Below are positions 33,870-41,852 of a DNA stretch of 64,000 nucleotides, in pieces. The notes below the pieces were generated by a model. That model searched no databases, was not told the DNA's origin, and worked only from the letters and a program-made list of their open reading frames with translations. Origin of the DNA: Halodurantibacterium flavum (GTDB lineage: Bacteria; Pseudomonadota; Alphaproteobacteria; Rhodobacterales; Rhodobacteraceae); NCBI RefSeq assembly GCF_042681825.1, contig NZ_JBHUGH010000002.1, positions 124,001-188,000 on the forward strand. The letters run 5' to 3'. Position 1 is the first letter of the stretch. Every line of letters begins with the position of its first letter. A program made the position numbers and the translations under genes.

Positions 33870-34936
33870 CCCCTGTTCTGGAAGTCGAAAACCTCACCAA
33901 GCATTTCCCGGTCCGCCGCGGCCTTCTGCGGCGTCAGGTGGGGTCCGTCCAGGCCGTGACCGACGTGAGCTTTGCCGTCGCGCCGGGCGAAACCCTTGCC
34001 GTGGTCGGCGAATCCGGCTGCGGCAAGTCCACGACGGGCCGCGCGCTTCTGCGCCTGATCGAGCCCAGTTCGGGACAGGTGCGTCTGGACGGCGAAAGCG
34101 TGACGGACCTTGGCCGCGAAGAGCTGCGCCAGATGCGCCGACGGATGCAGATCATCTTTCAGGACCCCTATGGCTCGCTCAATCCGCGCATGACGGTGCG
34201 CGAGGTCCTGTCGGAACCGCTGCTGCTGCACGGCGTGGCGACAGCCCGGACGCTTGACGCGAAACTGGCCGAACTGCTTCAGCTCTGTGGCCTGTCCTCC
34301 TTCCATGCCGAACGCTATCCGCATGAATTCTCGGGCGGGCAGCGCCAGCGGGTGGGGATAGCGCGGGCCCTTGCGACGCGGCCGCGGCTTATCGTCTGCG
34401 ACGAACCCGTCTCGGTGCTGGACGTAAGCGTACAGGCGCAGATCGTGAACCTGCTGCAGGACCTGCAACGGGAACTGGGCATGGCTTATGTCTTTATCAG
34501 CCACGACCTTGCGGTGGTCCGCCATATCGCCAGCCGTGTGGCCGTCATGTATCTGGGCCGCATCGTCGAAGAGGCTCCGGCCGCGGCGCTTTTCGCGCGG
34601 CCCCTGCATCCCTATACCCGCTCGCTGATCGAGGCCGCGCCGCGCCCCTCACCTAACCGGCGGCGTCTGCGCGCCCCGGTCGAGGGCGATGCGCCAAGCG
34701 CGCTTGCCCCGCCGCCCGGCTGCGCCTTCCATCCGCGCTGCCCGCTGGCCATCGACCGATGCCGCAGTGAACGGCCTGCGTTGCGCCCCTTTGACGGCGC
34801 CCGCGTCGCCTGCCATCGTGCCGAGGATGCGCCCCCGGCCGGCGGCCCGGCCCCCGCGGAAGTGCAGGACGAAACCCGCCTGGCCCGGCGCATGGCCGTA
34901 CTTGCGGCCGCGCGCGCAGGCGTGCCCGCAGGCTGA
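33866..34936 (+). CDS. ABC transporter ATPase, DppF type
   Basis: This second ATPase (356 aa) pairs with the DppD-type subunit. It has Walker A GESGCGKSTTG, Q-loop FQDPYGSLNPRMTV, signature FSGGQRQRVGIARALA, Walker B LIVCDEPVSVLD and switch His FISHDLAVV. The C-terminal extension has CAFHPRCPLAIDRC and then a further alanine-rich tail of about 40 residues, longer than usual. The start at 33866 overlaps the DppD stop. Last gene of the operon, followed by a weak stem-loop and a convergent LysR gene. Confidence 0.93.
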   Translation: MTPVLEVENLTKHFPVRRGLLRRQVGSVQAVTDVSFAVAPGETLAVVGESGCGKSTTGRALLRLIEPSSGQVRLDGESVTDLGREELRQMRRRMQIIFQDPYGSLNPRMTVREVLSEPLLLHGVATARTLDAKLAELLQLCGLSSFHAERYPHEFSGGQRQRVGIARALATRPRLIVCDEPVSVLDVSVQAQIVNLLQDLQRELGMAYVFISHDLAVVRHIASRVAVMYLGRIVEEAPAAALFARPLHPYTRSLIEAAPRPSPNRRRLRAPVEGDAPSALAPPPGCAFHPRCPLAIDRCRSERPALRPFDGARVACHRAEDAPPAGGPAPAEVQDETRLARRMAVLAAARAGVPAG

Positions 34937-34951
34937 CCAAGGGCACGGCGC

Positions 34952-34978
34952 CCGCGAAACGCCGCGGCTGCTGTTTTT
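34952..34978 (+). terminator. Weak terminator-like stem-loop after the ABC operon
   Basis: CCGCG (34952-34956) can pair with CGCGG (34963-34967), followed after six bases by TTTTT (34974-34978). The stem is short and the T-run is offset, so support is modest. Confidence 0.3.
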
Positions 34979-35116
34979 GACTGTCAGGCGACCGTAGCGG
35001 ACAGCAGCCCTTGTGAAGGCGAGATGCCGCCAAGCTGAGGAATGCGCTTCTTCCAATTTTCAAAGGTTGCTTCGACTGTAATCCGAAGGGCGGCGCCTCC
35101 GGACGGGCGGTGCCGT

Positions 35117-36061
35117 TCAGATGCGCCGCTTGCTGACCTTGGCGTCCGCGCCCGGCGCGGGCGTGTCGCGCAGCAGCCCGAGGAAGTTCGTCACCGCATG
35201 CGACCGGAAGGGCATCTTGCGCATCGCCACCACCATGCTGCGGCGCGCCCAGTCCTCGGCCAGCGGCGCGCCCAGCACATCGGTCCCGCCCAGCAGATGC
35301 AGGCCGGTGCCACGCAGGAAGCCGATGCCGAAGCCCGCCTCGACCATCCGCACCAGCGACGACATCGTCTCGACATTCACGCGCTCGCCCATGCTCTGCC
35401 CTGCCCTGGCCGCAGCATCGCTCAGCAGCCGGTCCAGCGCGCCGGAATGATGAAAGCCCACCATTTCATGGCCGACGACATCGGCGAAGGGAATGGGCCG
35501 CCCCCCCGCAAGCCGTGGGGCAAGCGGATGATCGGGCGCGGCGATGACCCAGACATCATCCGACGAGACCGGCAGCACCTCATAGGGCGAGAAATCATGA
35601 TTGTCCGTCAGCACCGCGAGATCGACCTCGGCATCCGACAGCGCCGAAAGCGCGGCCGTGCCGTACATTTCTCGGATATCAAGGGTCACGCCGGGATAAG
35701 TCTGCGCGAAAAGCGCCAGACGTTCCGGAAGGAGCCCTGACAGGGCCGAACTGGTGCAGGCAAGCCGCAGACGCCCGGCCCTTCCGGCGGAAAAGCCGCT
35801 CATCAGCACATCCAGATCCTCGATCTGCTGCAGGATTATCCGGGCGGTCTCGGCATAGGCGTTGCCAGCCGTCGTCAGGCGCACACCCTGCGCCGAGCGA
35901 TCAAACAGCACGACGCCGAGACGACCCTCAAGCTCGGCGATGCGCCGGCTTACGGCCGAAGGGGCGATACGTTCCGTCTGGGCGGTGCGCGCGATCGAAC
36001 CGTCACGGGCAAGCGCAAGCACCAGGCGGGCGGTTACGGGGTCAAAACTCGGCACGGTCAC
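35117..36061 (-). CDS. LysR-family transcriptional regulator
   Basis: LysR protein of about 314 aa. The helix-turn-helix is LVLALARDGSIARTAQTERIAPSAVSRRIAELEGRLGVVLFDRSAQGVRLTTAG, then an effector domain (RLRLACTSSALSGLLPERLALFAQTYPGVTLDIRE ... RSMVVAMRKMPFRSHAVTNFLGLLRDTPA). Start codon choice is uncertain: GTG at 36061 (V-TVPSFDPVTARLVLAL) gives the usual N-terminal length, and another GTG at 36109 adds 16 residues. A DUF1127-like gene lies just upstream on the same strand and the 2-hydroxyacid dehydrogenase beyond it. Its targets are probably those neighbours or the tricarboxylate locus. Confidence 0.85.
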   Translation of the reverse strand: MTVPSFDPVTARLVLALARDGSIARTAQTERIAPSAVSRRIAELEGRLGVVLFDRSAQGVRLTTAGNAYAETARIILQQIEDLDVLMSGFSAGRAGRLRLACTSSALSGLLPERLALFAQTYPGVTLDIREMYGTAALSALSDAEVDLAVLTDNHDFSPYEVLPVSSDDVWVIAAPDHPLAPRLAGGRPIPFADVVGHEMVGFHHSGALDRLLSDAAARAGQSMGERVNVETMSSLVRMVEAGFGIGFLRGTGLHLLGGTDVLGAPLAEDWARRSMVVAMRKMPFRSHAVTNFLGLLRDTPAPGADAKVSKRRI

Positions 36062-36117
36062 GTCAGTCTGCTGGGCACGTCCTTTCGACGCGGTGCCGCA
36101 ACATCGCACAGGTGTCG

Positions 36118-36261
36118 TCAGGCATCCAGTCCCATGCGCCGCCGCAGGAGGTCGGAGGTCGCATGGGTCGAGGCAAGCTCTTCAAGCGTGCGGCAGCGGC
36201 GCAGTTCAGCCATGACGCGATCAATACCGCCCAGCAGGCGGCGGAAAAGGGAGGATTTCAT
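36118..36261 (-). CDS. DUF1127-like small basic protein
   Basis: The frame of 47 aa (MKSSLFRRLLGGIDRVMAELRRCRTLEELASTHATSDL...) has the arginine-rich helix and the LxxLxxxxLxDLGLxR-like second half of DUF1127 proteins, which are common in alphaproteobacteria; some of this family act in RNA binding, small-RNA turnover and phosphate or carbon regulation. Here the terminal motif reads LLRRRMGLDA. The ATG has GGAGA nearby. It lies between the LysR gene and the dehydrogenase on the same strand. Too short for many gene finders but its composition and start are convincing. Confidence 0.6.
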   Translation of the reverse strand: MKSSLFRRLLGGIDRVMAELRRCRTLEELASTHATSDLLRRRMGLDA

Positions 36262-36403
36262 TTTCGGTCTCCGGGGTTGCAAGCCGAAGATAGAATGTGA
36301 TGCCGCAGCGCAGAAGCGCCGTTTCGGCACAGGGGGCATCGCGGCAGAGCAAGGCTCGCCTTCGGCGCGAGTGACCCGGTGGCGCAGCAGTCGCACGGTT
36401 GGT

Positions 36404-37366
36404 TCAGGGCGTGAGTTTCCGGATCGGCGCGCCGGCCTGCCAGGCGGCAATGGCCTCGACCGTCTGGCTGTAGAACAGCGCCCAGGTGGCCCGCGTCACA
36501 TAGCCAAGATGCGGGGTAAGCAACAACTGGCCGCGCCCGATCAGATCCGCATCACGCAGTGCGTGGTCCGCGGGCAGCGGTTCTTCGTCGAAAACATCAA
36601 GGGCTGCCCGCCGCCCCGGTTCCGCCCGCAGCGCCGACAGCAGCGCCGCCGTCTGCACGAGCGGCCCGCGCGAGGTGTTGATCAGCATGCCGTCGGGCTT
36701 CATGGACGCCAGCGCCTCAGGCCCGATCAGGCCCTCGGTCCGGTCCGACAGCACCATATGAACGGAAACGGCATCGCTTTGGGCCACCAAGGCGGGCAGC
36801 GATGGGCAATGTGCAACCCCAAGCTCCGCGCACCGCGCCGGCGTCAGGTTCGGGGACCAGGCGCAGATCTGCATCCCGAAGGCCCGGCCAAGCGCGGCCA
36901 TCTGCTGTCCGATATTGCCAAGCCCGACCAGCCCGAGCGTCATGCCATGCAGGTCACGTCCCAACCCCACCTGCCAGCCCCCTGCCGCAAGCGATCGCGA
37001 TTCGGGCATCAGGTTGCGCGCCAGCGCCAGAAGCAGCAGCATCGCGAGCTCTGATGTCGTTGTCTTGCGCGACTGGGTGCCACAGACGGTGATCCCGGCC
37101 TCCGTGGCGGCATCCAGATCGATCGAGAGGTTACGCGGACCGCTGGTCACGATCAGGCGCAGCTGCGGCAACTGGCGGAGAAGGCTTGCCGGCAACGGCG
37201 TCCGTTCGCGCATGACGCAAAGGATATCGAAAGGCGCAAGCCGCGCGGCCAGTGCGGCTTCATCCTTCAGCGTATCGCGAAAGAAGGTCACATCCGCGCC
37301 AAGCGAGGCCCAATCGGCAAGGCCCGCCGCCACCCCGGCATAATCATCCAGAACCGCGATGCGCAT
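36404..37366 (-). CDS. D-2-hydroxyacid dehydrogenase (NAD-dependent)
   Basis: The protein of 320 aa belongs to the D-isomer 2-hydroxyacid dehydrogenase family, interconverting a 2-oxo acid and its D-hydroxy acid. Marks are the cofactor motif LGLVGLGNIGQQMAALG, the catalytic Arg in NTSRGPLVQ, the acid in ALDVFDEEPLP and the catalytic His in TPHLGYVT. The start at 37366 has AGGAGC at eight bases. It is divergent from the tctC-tctAB-prpF-dehydrogenase operon, and the shared 230-bp intergenic region contains the GntR-type operator at 37444-37463, so it probably belongs to the same regulon and handles a 2-oxo or hydroxy acid intermediate. Confidence 0.9.
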   Translation of the reverse strand: MRIAVLDDYAGVAAGLADWASLGADVTFFRDTLKDEAALAARLAPFDILCVMRERTPLPASLLRQLPQLRLIVTSGPRNLSIDLDAATEAGITVCGTQSRKTTTSELAMLLLLALARNLMPESRSLAAGGWQVGLGRDLHGMTLGLVGLGNIGQQMAALGRAFGMQICAWSPNLTPARCAELGVAHCPSLPALVAQSDAVSVHMVLSDRTEGLIGPEALASMKPDGMLINTSRGPLVQTAALLSALRAEPGRRAALDVFDEEPLPADHALRDADLIGRGQLLLTPHLGYVTRATWALFYSQTVEAIAAWQAGAPIRKLTP

Positions 37367-37443
37367 CGCAATAGCTCCTTGTCCATTTCGTCAAGGGCAC
37401 CGGGCATTTTGCCGCAGGTGGCCGCTTGATCTCTGCTTGCCTG

Positions 37444-37463
37444 TTGTATACAGCTGGATACAA
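37444..37463. promoter_or_regulatory. Putative GntR/FCD operator, copy 1
   Basis: TTGTATACAGCTGGATACAA is a near-palindrome lying between the divergent dehydrogenase and tctC genes. It contains a -10-like TATACA (37447-37452) with TTGATC 15 bp before it. The same sequence in inverted orientation (19 of 20 identical) lies in front of the gntR gene at 44007-44026. Confidence 0.75.
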
Positions 37464-37596
37464 GTCGGCAACGGGGGGTAGCTGATCGGAATGCGCCGGG
37501 GTTGCACATGGCGCCGACCGACCGTCCGCCTTCCCCAAACCGGTTCTGGCGCGCAATACTGGCGCCAGACCCAACTGGAGAATCGGGAGGATTCAC

Positions 37597-38694
37597 ATGA
37601 CAACAATCGACAGACGCAAGTTTCTTGCGGTCGCCGGCGGCACGGTTGCAGCAACAGCCCTGCCGGTGTCCTTCGCCTCGGCACAGGGTGTAAGCTTTGC
37701 GGGCCGGAACATCGAATGGGTCATCCCCTTCGCCGAGGGTGGTGGGTCGGATGCCTGGGCGCGTTTCCTCGCCCCTTATCTCAGCCGCCATCTTCCGGGT
37801 CAGCCCAATGTCATCATCCGCAACGTACCCGGCGGCGGATCGATCACCGGCACCAACGAATTCGTGGCCCGCGCCCGTCCGGACGGGCTGACGATCATCG
37901 GTACCTCGGGCTCGACGCAGTTCCCCTATCTGCTGGGCGATCCGCGCGTGCGCTATGACTATTCGGTGCTGCCGCCGGTGCTCGTCTCGCCGACGGGCGG
38001 CGTCGTCTATCTGCCCGCACGCTTCGGGATCGAGGATGCCTCGCAGCTCGGCCAGCTCGCCGATCAGGAACTGGTCTATGCAAGCCAGGGCGCGACCTCG
38101 CTCGACCTCGTGCCGATGCTCGCCTTCCTGGTGATGGGCCTCAACGTGCGCCACGTCTTCGGCATGACCGGGCGCGGTGACGGCCGTCTCGCCTTTGAGC
38201 GCGGCGAGGCGACGATCGACTACCAGACCTCGGCCGCCTATCTGTCGAACGTGCAGCCGCTGGTGGATGCCGGTGAGGCCGTGCCGATGTTCTCTTGGGG
38301 GGTGCTGGACGCGCAGGGCAATGTGCAGCGCGATCCGACCTTCCCGGATATCCCGCATTTCGTCGAAGCCTATGAGATGATGCACGGCGAGGCACCGTCG
38401 GGCGTCGAATTCGATGCCTACATGGCCTTCTTCGGCTCGGGCTTTGCAGCACAGAAACCGGTGATGCTGCCCCAAGGCACCGCGCCCGAGATCGTCGCCA
38501 CCTACCGCGAGGCTTTTGCGGCAGCCGTGGCCGACCCGGAGCTTCAGGCCAACAAGGAGGCCGCGCTCGGCGATTACGAACAGGCCGTGGGCGACGACGT
38601 CGAGGGGCTTTACCGGGTCGCGACCACGATCGACGAAGAGGCGCGCGAATGGGTCCGCCAGTACCTGACCGAGACGCACGGCGTCACGTTCTGA
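37597..38694 (+). CDS. TctC-like tripartite tricarboxylate transporter binding protein, Tat-exported
   Basis: The extracytoplasmic solute receptor of a TTT (tripartite tricarboxylate) transporter, 365 aa. It starts with a twin-arginine signal (MTTIDRRKFLAVAGG followed by a hydrophobic stretch ending near SFASA). Typical features are IEWVIPFAEGGGSDAWARFLAPYLSRHL with the glycine loop that binds carboxylate, RNVPGGGSITGTNEF, and the domain DPRVRYDYS. It is longer than usual TctC proteins (about 320 aa) and matches the second receptor at 47488 over its whole length. First gene of the operon under operator copy 1; a stem-loop follows it, a common way to make more receptor than permease. Confidence 0.9.
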   Translation: MTTIDRRKFLAVAGGTVAATALPVSFASAQGVSFAGRNIEWVIPFAEGGGSDAWARFLAPYLSRHLPGQPNVIIRNVPGGGSITGTNEFVARARPDGLTIIGTSGSTQFPYLLGDPRVRYDYSVLPPVLVSPTGGVVYLPARFGIEDASQLGQLADQELVYASQGATSLDLVPMLAFLVMGLNVRHVFGMTGRGDGRLAFERGEATIDYQTSAAYLSNVQPLVDAGEAVPMFSWGVLDAQGNVQRDPTFPDIPHFVEAYEMMHGEAPSGVEFDAYMAFFGSGFAAQKPVMLPQGTAPEIVATYREAFAAAVADPELQANKEAALGDYEQAVGDDVEGLYRVATTIDEEAREWVRQYLTETHGVTF

Positions 38695-38704
38695 CGCAGG
38701 CAAT

Positions 38705-38734
38705 GCCGCGCCGCCGCTGCCCCCGTGGCGCGGC
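38705..38734 (+). terminator. Intercistronic stem-loop after tctC
   Basis: GCCGCGCC (38705-38712) pairs with GGCGCGGC (38727-38734) around a 14-base loop, 10 bases after the tctC stop and 28 bases before the tctA ATG. Without a T-run of size, it is more likely an mRNA-stabilising or partial-termination element than a full terminator. Confidence 0.5.
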
Positions 38735-38762
38735 GGCGTCTTTCATCAAAGGATGATCGCAC

Positions 38763-40748
38763 ATGTTCGAGACGCTCTTTTCGGCGCTCGCTGAGTTGAT
38801 GACGCTGCAGCACCTCGGGTTCATGACGCTGGGCGTCGTGCTGGGCCTGATGGTCGGCGTCCTGCCGGGGCTGGGCGGGATCGTCGGCCTTTCGCTGCTT
38901 CTTCCCTTCCTCTACGGGATGGACCAGACCTCGGCGTTGGCCATGCTGATCGGGCTGGTCGCGGTCATCCCGACCTCGGATACCTTTGCCAGTGTCCTGA
39001 TGGGCATACCGGGGTCAACGGCCAGTCAGGCAACCGTGCTTGACGGCTTTCCGATGTCGAAGCGCGGCGAGGCTGCACGCGCCCTCTCGGCGGCCTTCTC
39101 GGCCTCGATGATCGGCGGCGTCTTCGGCGCGATGGTGCTGACCGGCTTCGTGGTGATCGCGCGGCCCCTGATCCTCAGCTTCAGTTCCGCCGAATTGTTC
39201 GCGCTGACCATCTTCGGATTGTCGATGGTGGGCGTGCTGTCCGGCAGCAACCTCGCCAAGGGGATTGGCGCCGCGGGGCTGGGCCTCGTGATCGGGACGG
39301 TCGGTTCGGCGCCCGCCACGGGTGAATACCGGATGGATTTCGGCACGCTCTATCTCATGGACGGAATCCCGCTGGTGATCGTGGCCCTGGGGCTTTTCGC
39401 CGTGCCGGAAATCGTGGACCTGCTGCGCGGCGGCAGTTCGATCGCGGGGACGAGCCGTCTGGGCAAGGGCTGGATCGACGGCATCCGCGACACCTGGACC
39501 TACAAATGGCTGACCCTGCGCTGCGCGGGCCTCGGCGCGATCATCGGCGCCATCCCAGGGCTTGGCGGCAGCGTGGTGGACTGGATCGCCTATGGCCATG
39601 TTGTTCAGACCTCGAAGGACCGCAGCCAGTTCGGCAAGGGGGACGTGCGCGGCGTGATCGCGCCGGAATCGGCCAACAACGCCAAGGAGGGCGGCGGCCT
39701 GATCCCGACGCTTCTGTTCGGGATCCCGGGATCGGGCTCGATGGCGGTGTTTCTGGCCGGGCTTATCCTGCTGGGCATCCAGCCCGGGCCGGCCATGGCC
39801 GAACGTAACCTCGACGTGACCTACACGATCGTCTGGACCCTTGCGATTGCCAATGTGGTGGGCACGCTTTTGTGCATCGTCGCCGCGCCGGGCATCGCAC
39901 GGCTGACGACGATCCGCTACACGCTGGTCGCCCCCTTCATGATCATGGTGATCTCCTTCGCCGCCTTTCAGGCCACGCGGTCGATCTTCGATCTGGTCGC
40001 GCTTCTGGGCGTTGGTGTCGTGGGCGTGCTGCTCAAGCGCTTCGGCTGGCCGCGTCCGGCCTTCCTGATCGGCTTCGTGCTGGCGACGCAGGCAGAACGC
40101 TATCTTTATCAGGCGGTGCAGTTCTACGGCTGGGGCTTTGCCGGCCGCCCGCTGGTCATCGCGATCATCGTGCTGACGGCGCTGTCGGTCTGGCTGGGCG
40201 CACGCCGGCGCCCGGGCGAAGGTTCGGCCTCGGTCGCGACCGAAGGCGCGGCCGATCTGGCGCAGGCCAAGGTGCTCTGGCCGCAGATCGCCTTTGCGCT
40301 GGCGCTGCTCGCCACCTTCATCTTCGTCTTTGTCGAGGCATTGCCCCTGTCGCGTCTGGGCGGGATCTTCCCCACCTGGGCCGCGGTGGCCGGCGCCCTT
40401 GCAACGCTGGTGGCCCTTGTGCCGCTGCTGCTGGGCCGGCAGGGCAGCAGCGCCAATTTCGACATGGAGGCCGCCCCCCGCGAGGAAGACGCCCGTTTCG
40501 GCGCCTGGGGCATGCTGCTCTGGCTGGCGGGCTTTGTCGGCGGGGTTGCGCTGGTGGGCTTCTTCATCGCGCTGCTGGGCTTCTTCATCGCCTTCCTGCG
40601 CGTGATGGCACGCACATCCTGGCTGACCACGCTGATCCTGACGGCGGCGGCGGCGGCCTTCATCCTGACGCTCGCCTATTCGCTGAACCTCGTCTTCCCG
40701 GGCGGCTGGCTGCAAGAGGTCTATGACCTGCCCTGGCCGCTGCGCTGA
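38763..40748 (+). CDS. TTT transporter large permease fused to small permease (TctA-TctB)
   Basis: Integral membrane protein of 661 aa. Residues about 1-490 are a TctA permease with LGLMVGVLPGLGGIVGLSLLLPFLYGM, the IPTSDTFASVLMGIPGSTASQATVLDG signature, and GAIPGLGGSVVDWIAYGH with ESANNAKEGGGLIPTLLFGIPGSGSMA. Residues about 490-661 add four more membrane helices separated by a polar linker (QGSSANFDMEAAPREEDARFG), matching a TctB small permease; no separate tctB gene exists nearby. Fusion of the two is known in some TTT systems. Imports a di- or tricarboxylate with the linked receptor(s), driven by an ion gradient. Confidence 0.9.
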   Translation: MFETLFSALAELMTLQHLGFMTLGVVLGLMVGVLPGLGGIVGLSLLLPFLYGMDQTSALAMLIGLVAVIPTSDTFASVLMGIPGSTASQATVLDGFPMSKRGEAARALSAAFSASMIGGVFGAMVLTGFVVIARPLILSFSSAELFALTIFGLSMVGVLSGSNLAKGIGAAGLGLVIGTVGSAPATGEYRMDFGTLYLMDGIPLVIVALGLFAVPEIVDLLRGGSSIAGTSRLGKGWIDGIRDTWTYKWLTLRCAGLGAIIGAIPGLGGSVVDWIAYGHVVQTSKDRSQFGKGDVRGVIAPESANNAKEGGGLIPTLLFGIPGSGSMAVFLAGLILLGIQPGPAMAERNLDVTYTIVWTLAIANVVGTLLCIVAAPGIARLTTIRYTLVAPFMIMVISFAAFQATRSIFDLVALLGVGVVGVLLKRFGWPRPAFLIGFVLATQAERYLYQAVQFYGWGFAGRPLVIAIIVLTALSVWLGARRRPGEGSASVATEGAADLAQAKVLWPQIAFALALLATFIFVFVEALPLSRLGGIFPTWAAVAGALATLVALVPLLLGRQGSSANFDMEAAPREEDARFGAWGMLLWLAGFVGGVALVGFFIALLGFFIAFLRVMARTSWLTTLILTAAAAAFILTLAYSLNLVFPGGWLQEVYDLPWPLR

Positions 40749-40763
40749 TATCAAGGAACCGAT

Positions 40764-41852
40764 ATGACAGATCAGATCGCCATCCCCTGCATCGTGATGC
40801 GGGGGGGCTCCTCCAAGGGGCCTTATTTCCGCCTGTCCGATCTTCCCGCCGACAAGGAGGCCCGCGCCCGCGTGCTGCTTGCCGCCATGGGGTCGCCCGA
40901 TGCGCGCCAGATCGACGGGTTGGGCGGGGCCGATCCGCTGACCAGCAAGGTCGCCATGGTCGCCCCTTCGGAACGGGATGATGCCGATGTGGACTACCAC
41001 TTTGCGCAGGTGCTGATCGACAAGGCCTTTGTCGATACGAACCCCTCTTGCGGCAACATGCTGTCGGGCGTGGGGCCCTTTGCAATCGAAAGCGGGATGG
41101 TCGCGGCCACCGGCAGCGAAACGCGGGTGCGGATCTATGAGGCCAATACCGGCAGCCGGATCGAGGCGGTGGTGCAGACTCGCGACGGCAAGGTCGTCTA
41201 TGACGGCGACGCCGAAATCGCCGGGGTGCCGGGGACGGCGGCGCCGGTGCGGCTCAACTTCATGGACATCACCGGGTCCAAGACCGGTGCGCTGCTGCCC
41301 ACCGGCAAGGTGCGCGAAGAAATCGACGGCGTCGAGGTGACGCTGGTCGACGTATCCGTGCCGATGATGATGATCCGCGCCGCCGATCTGGGCAAGACCG
41401 GCTATGAAACCCCGGCCGAACTTAACGCCGACACCGCGTTCTTTGCCCGGCTGGAGTCGCTGCGGCTTGAGGCCGGTCGCCGCATGGGGCTGGGGGACGT
41501 GACGGGCAAGGTCATCCCCAAGGTCGCGATCCTTTCGGCCCCACGCGACGGGGGCAACATCAGCGCGCGCTACTTCGTGCCCGACAAGACCCATGCCGCC
41601 ATGGCGGTGACGGGCGGCACCTGCATCGCCTCGGTCGCGGTGCTGGAAGGGTCGGTCTCGGACGGTCTGGCGCAGCGGCCCGAGGGCGACGACCGCATGG
41701 TGGTGATCGAACATCCCGCCGGGGTGCTGGAGGTCGCGCTGACCACCTCGGGCAGCGGCACGGGCATGGATGTCGTCAGCGCCGGCGTGATCCGCACCGC
41801 GCGCAAGCTGATGGCCGGTGAGGTCTTTGTGCCGGGCGCGGTGCTGGCATGA
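40764..41852 (+). CDS. PrpF-family isomerase (4-oxalomesaconate tautomerase / aconitate isomerase type)
   Basis: A cytoplasmic isomerase of 362 aa of the PrpF fold, related to diaminopimelate epimerase. These enzymes shift a double bond in unsaturated tri- or dicarboxylates, such as 2-methylaconitate, 4-oxalomesaconate or cis/trans-aconitate. The start MTDQIAIPCIVMRGGSSKGPYF is the family hallmark; the catalytic cysteine is Cys96 in TNPSCGNMLSGVGPFAIE, and a second active-site region is VTGGTCIASVAV. The DITGSKTGALLPTG phrase is close to GalD-like oxalomesaconate tautomerases. It follows the TctAB gene by 15 bp and overlaps the dehydrogenase gene by ATGA. Substrate assignment within the family is uncertain. 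Confidence 0.88.
   Translation: MTDQIAIPCIVMRGGSSKGPYFRLSDLPADKEARARVLLAAMGSPDARQIDGLGGADPLTSKVAMVAPSERDDADVDYHFAQVLIDKAFVDTNPSCGNMLSGVGPFAIESGMVAATGSETRVRIYEANTGSRIEAVVQTRDGKVVYDGDAEIAGVPGTAAPVRLNFMDITGSKTGALLPTGKVREEIDGVEVTLVDVSVPMMMIRAADLGKTGYETPAELNADTAFFARLESLRLEAGRRMGLGDVTGKVIPKVAILSAPRDGGNISARYFVPDKTHAAMAVTGGTCIASVAVLEGSVSDGLAQRPEGDDRMVVIEHPAGVLEVALTTSGSGTGMDVVSAGVIRTARKLMAGEVFVPGAVLA

Noticed and set aside
34980..35116. Possible insertion-sequence end between dppF and the LysR gene
   Set aside because: Slightly different composition, but no inverted repeats or transposase frame could be read.
39015..41714. Minus-strand open frame of about 900 codons
   Set aside because: It mirrors the TctAB fusion and prpF genes, is rich in Arg, Gln, His and Asp as expected for a codon shadow, and has no domain.
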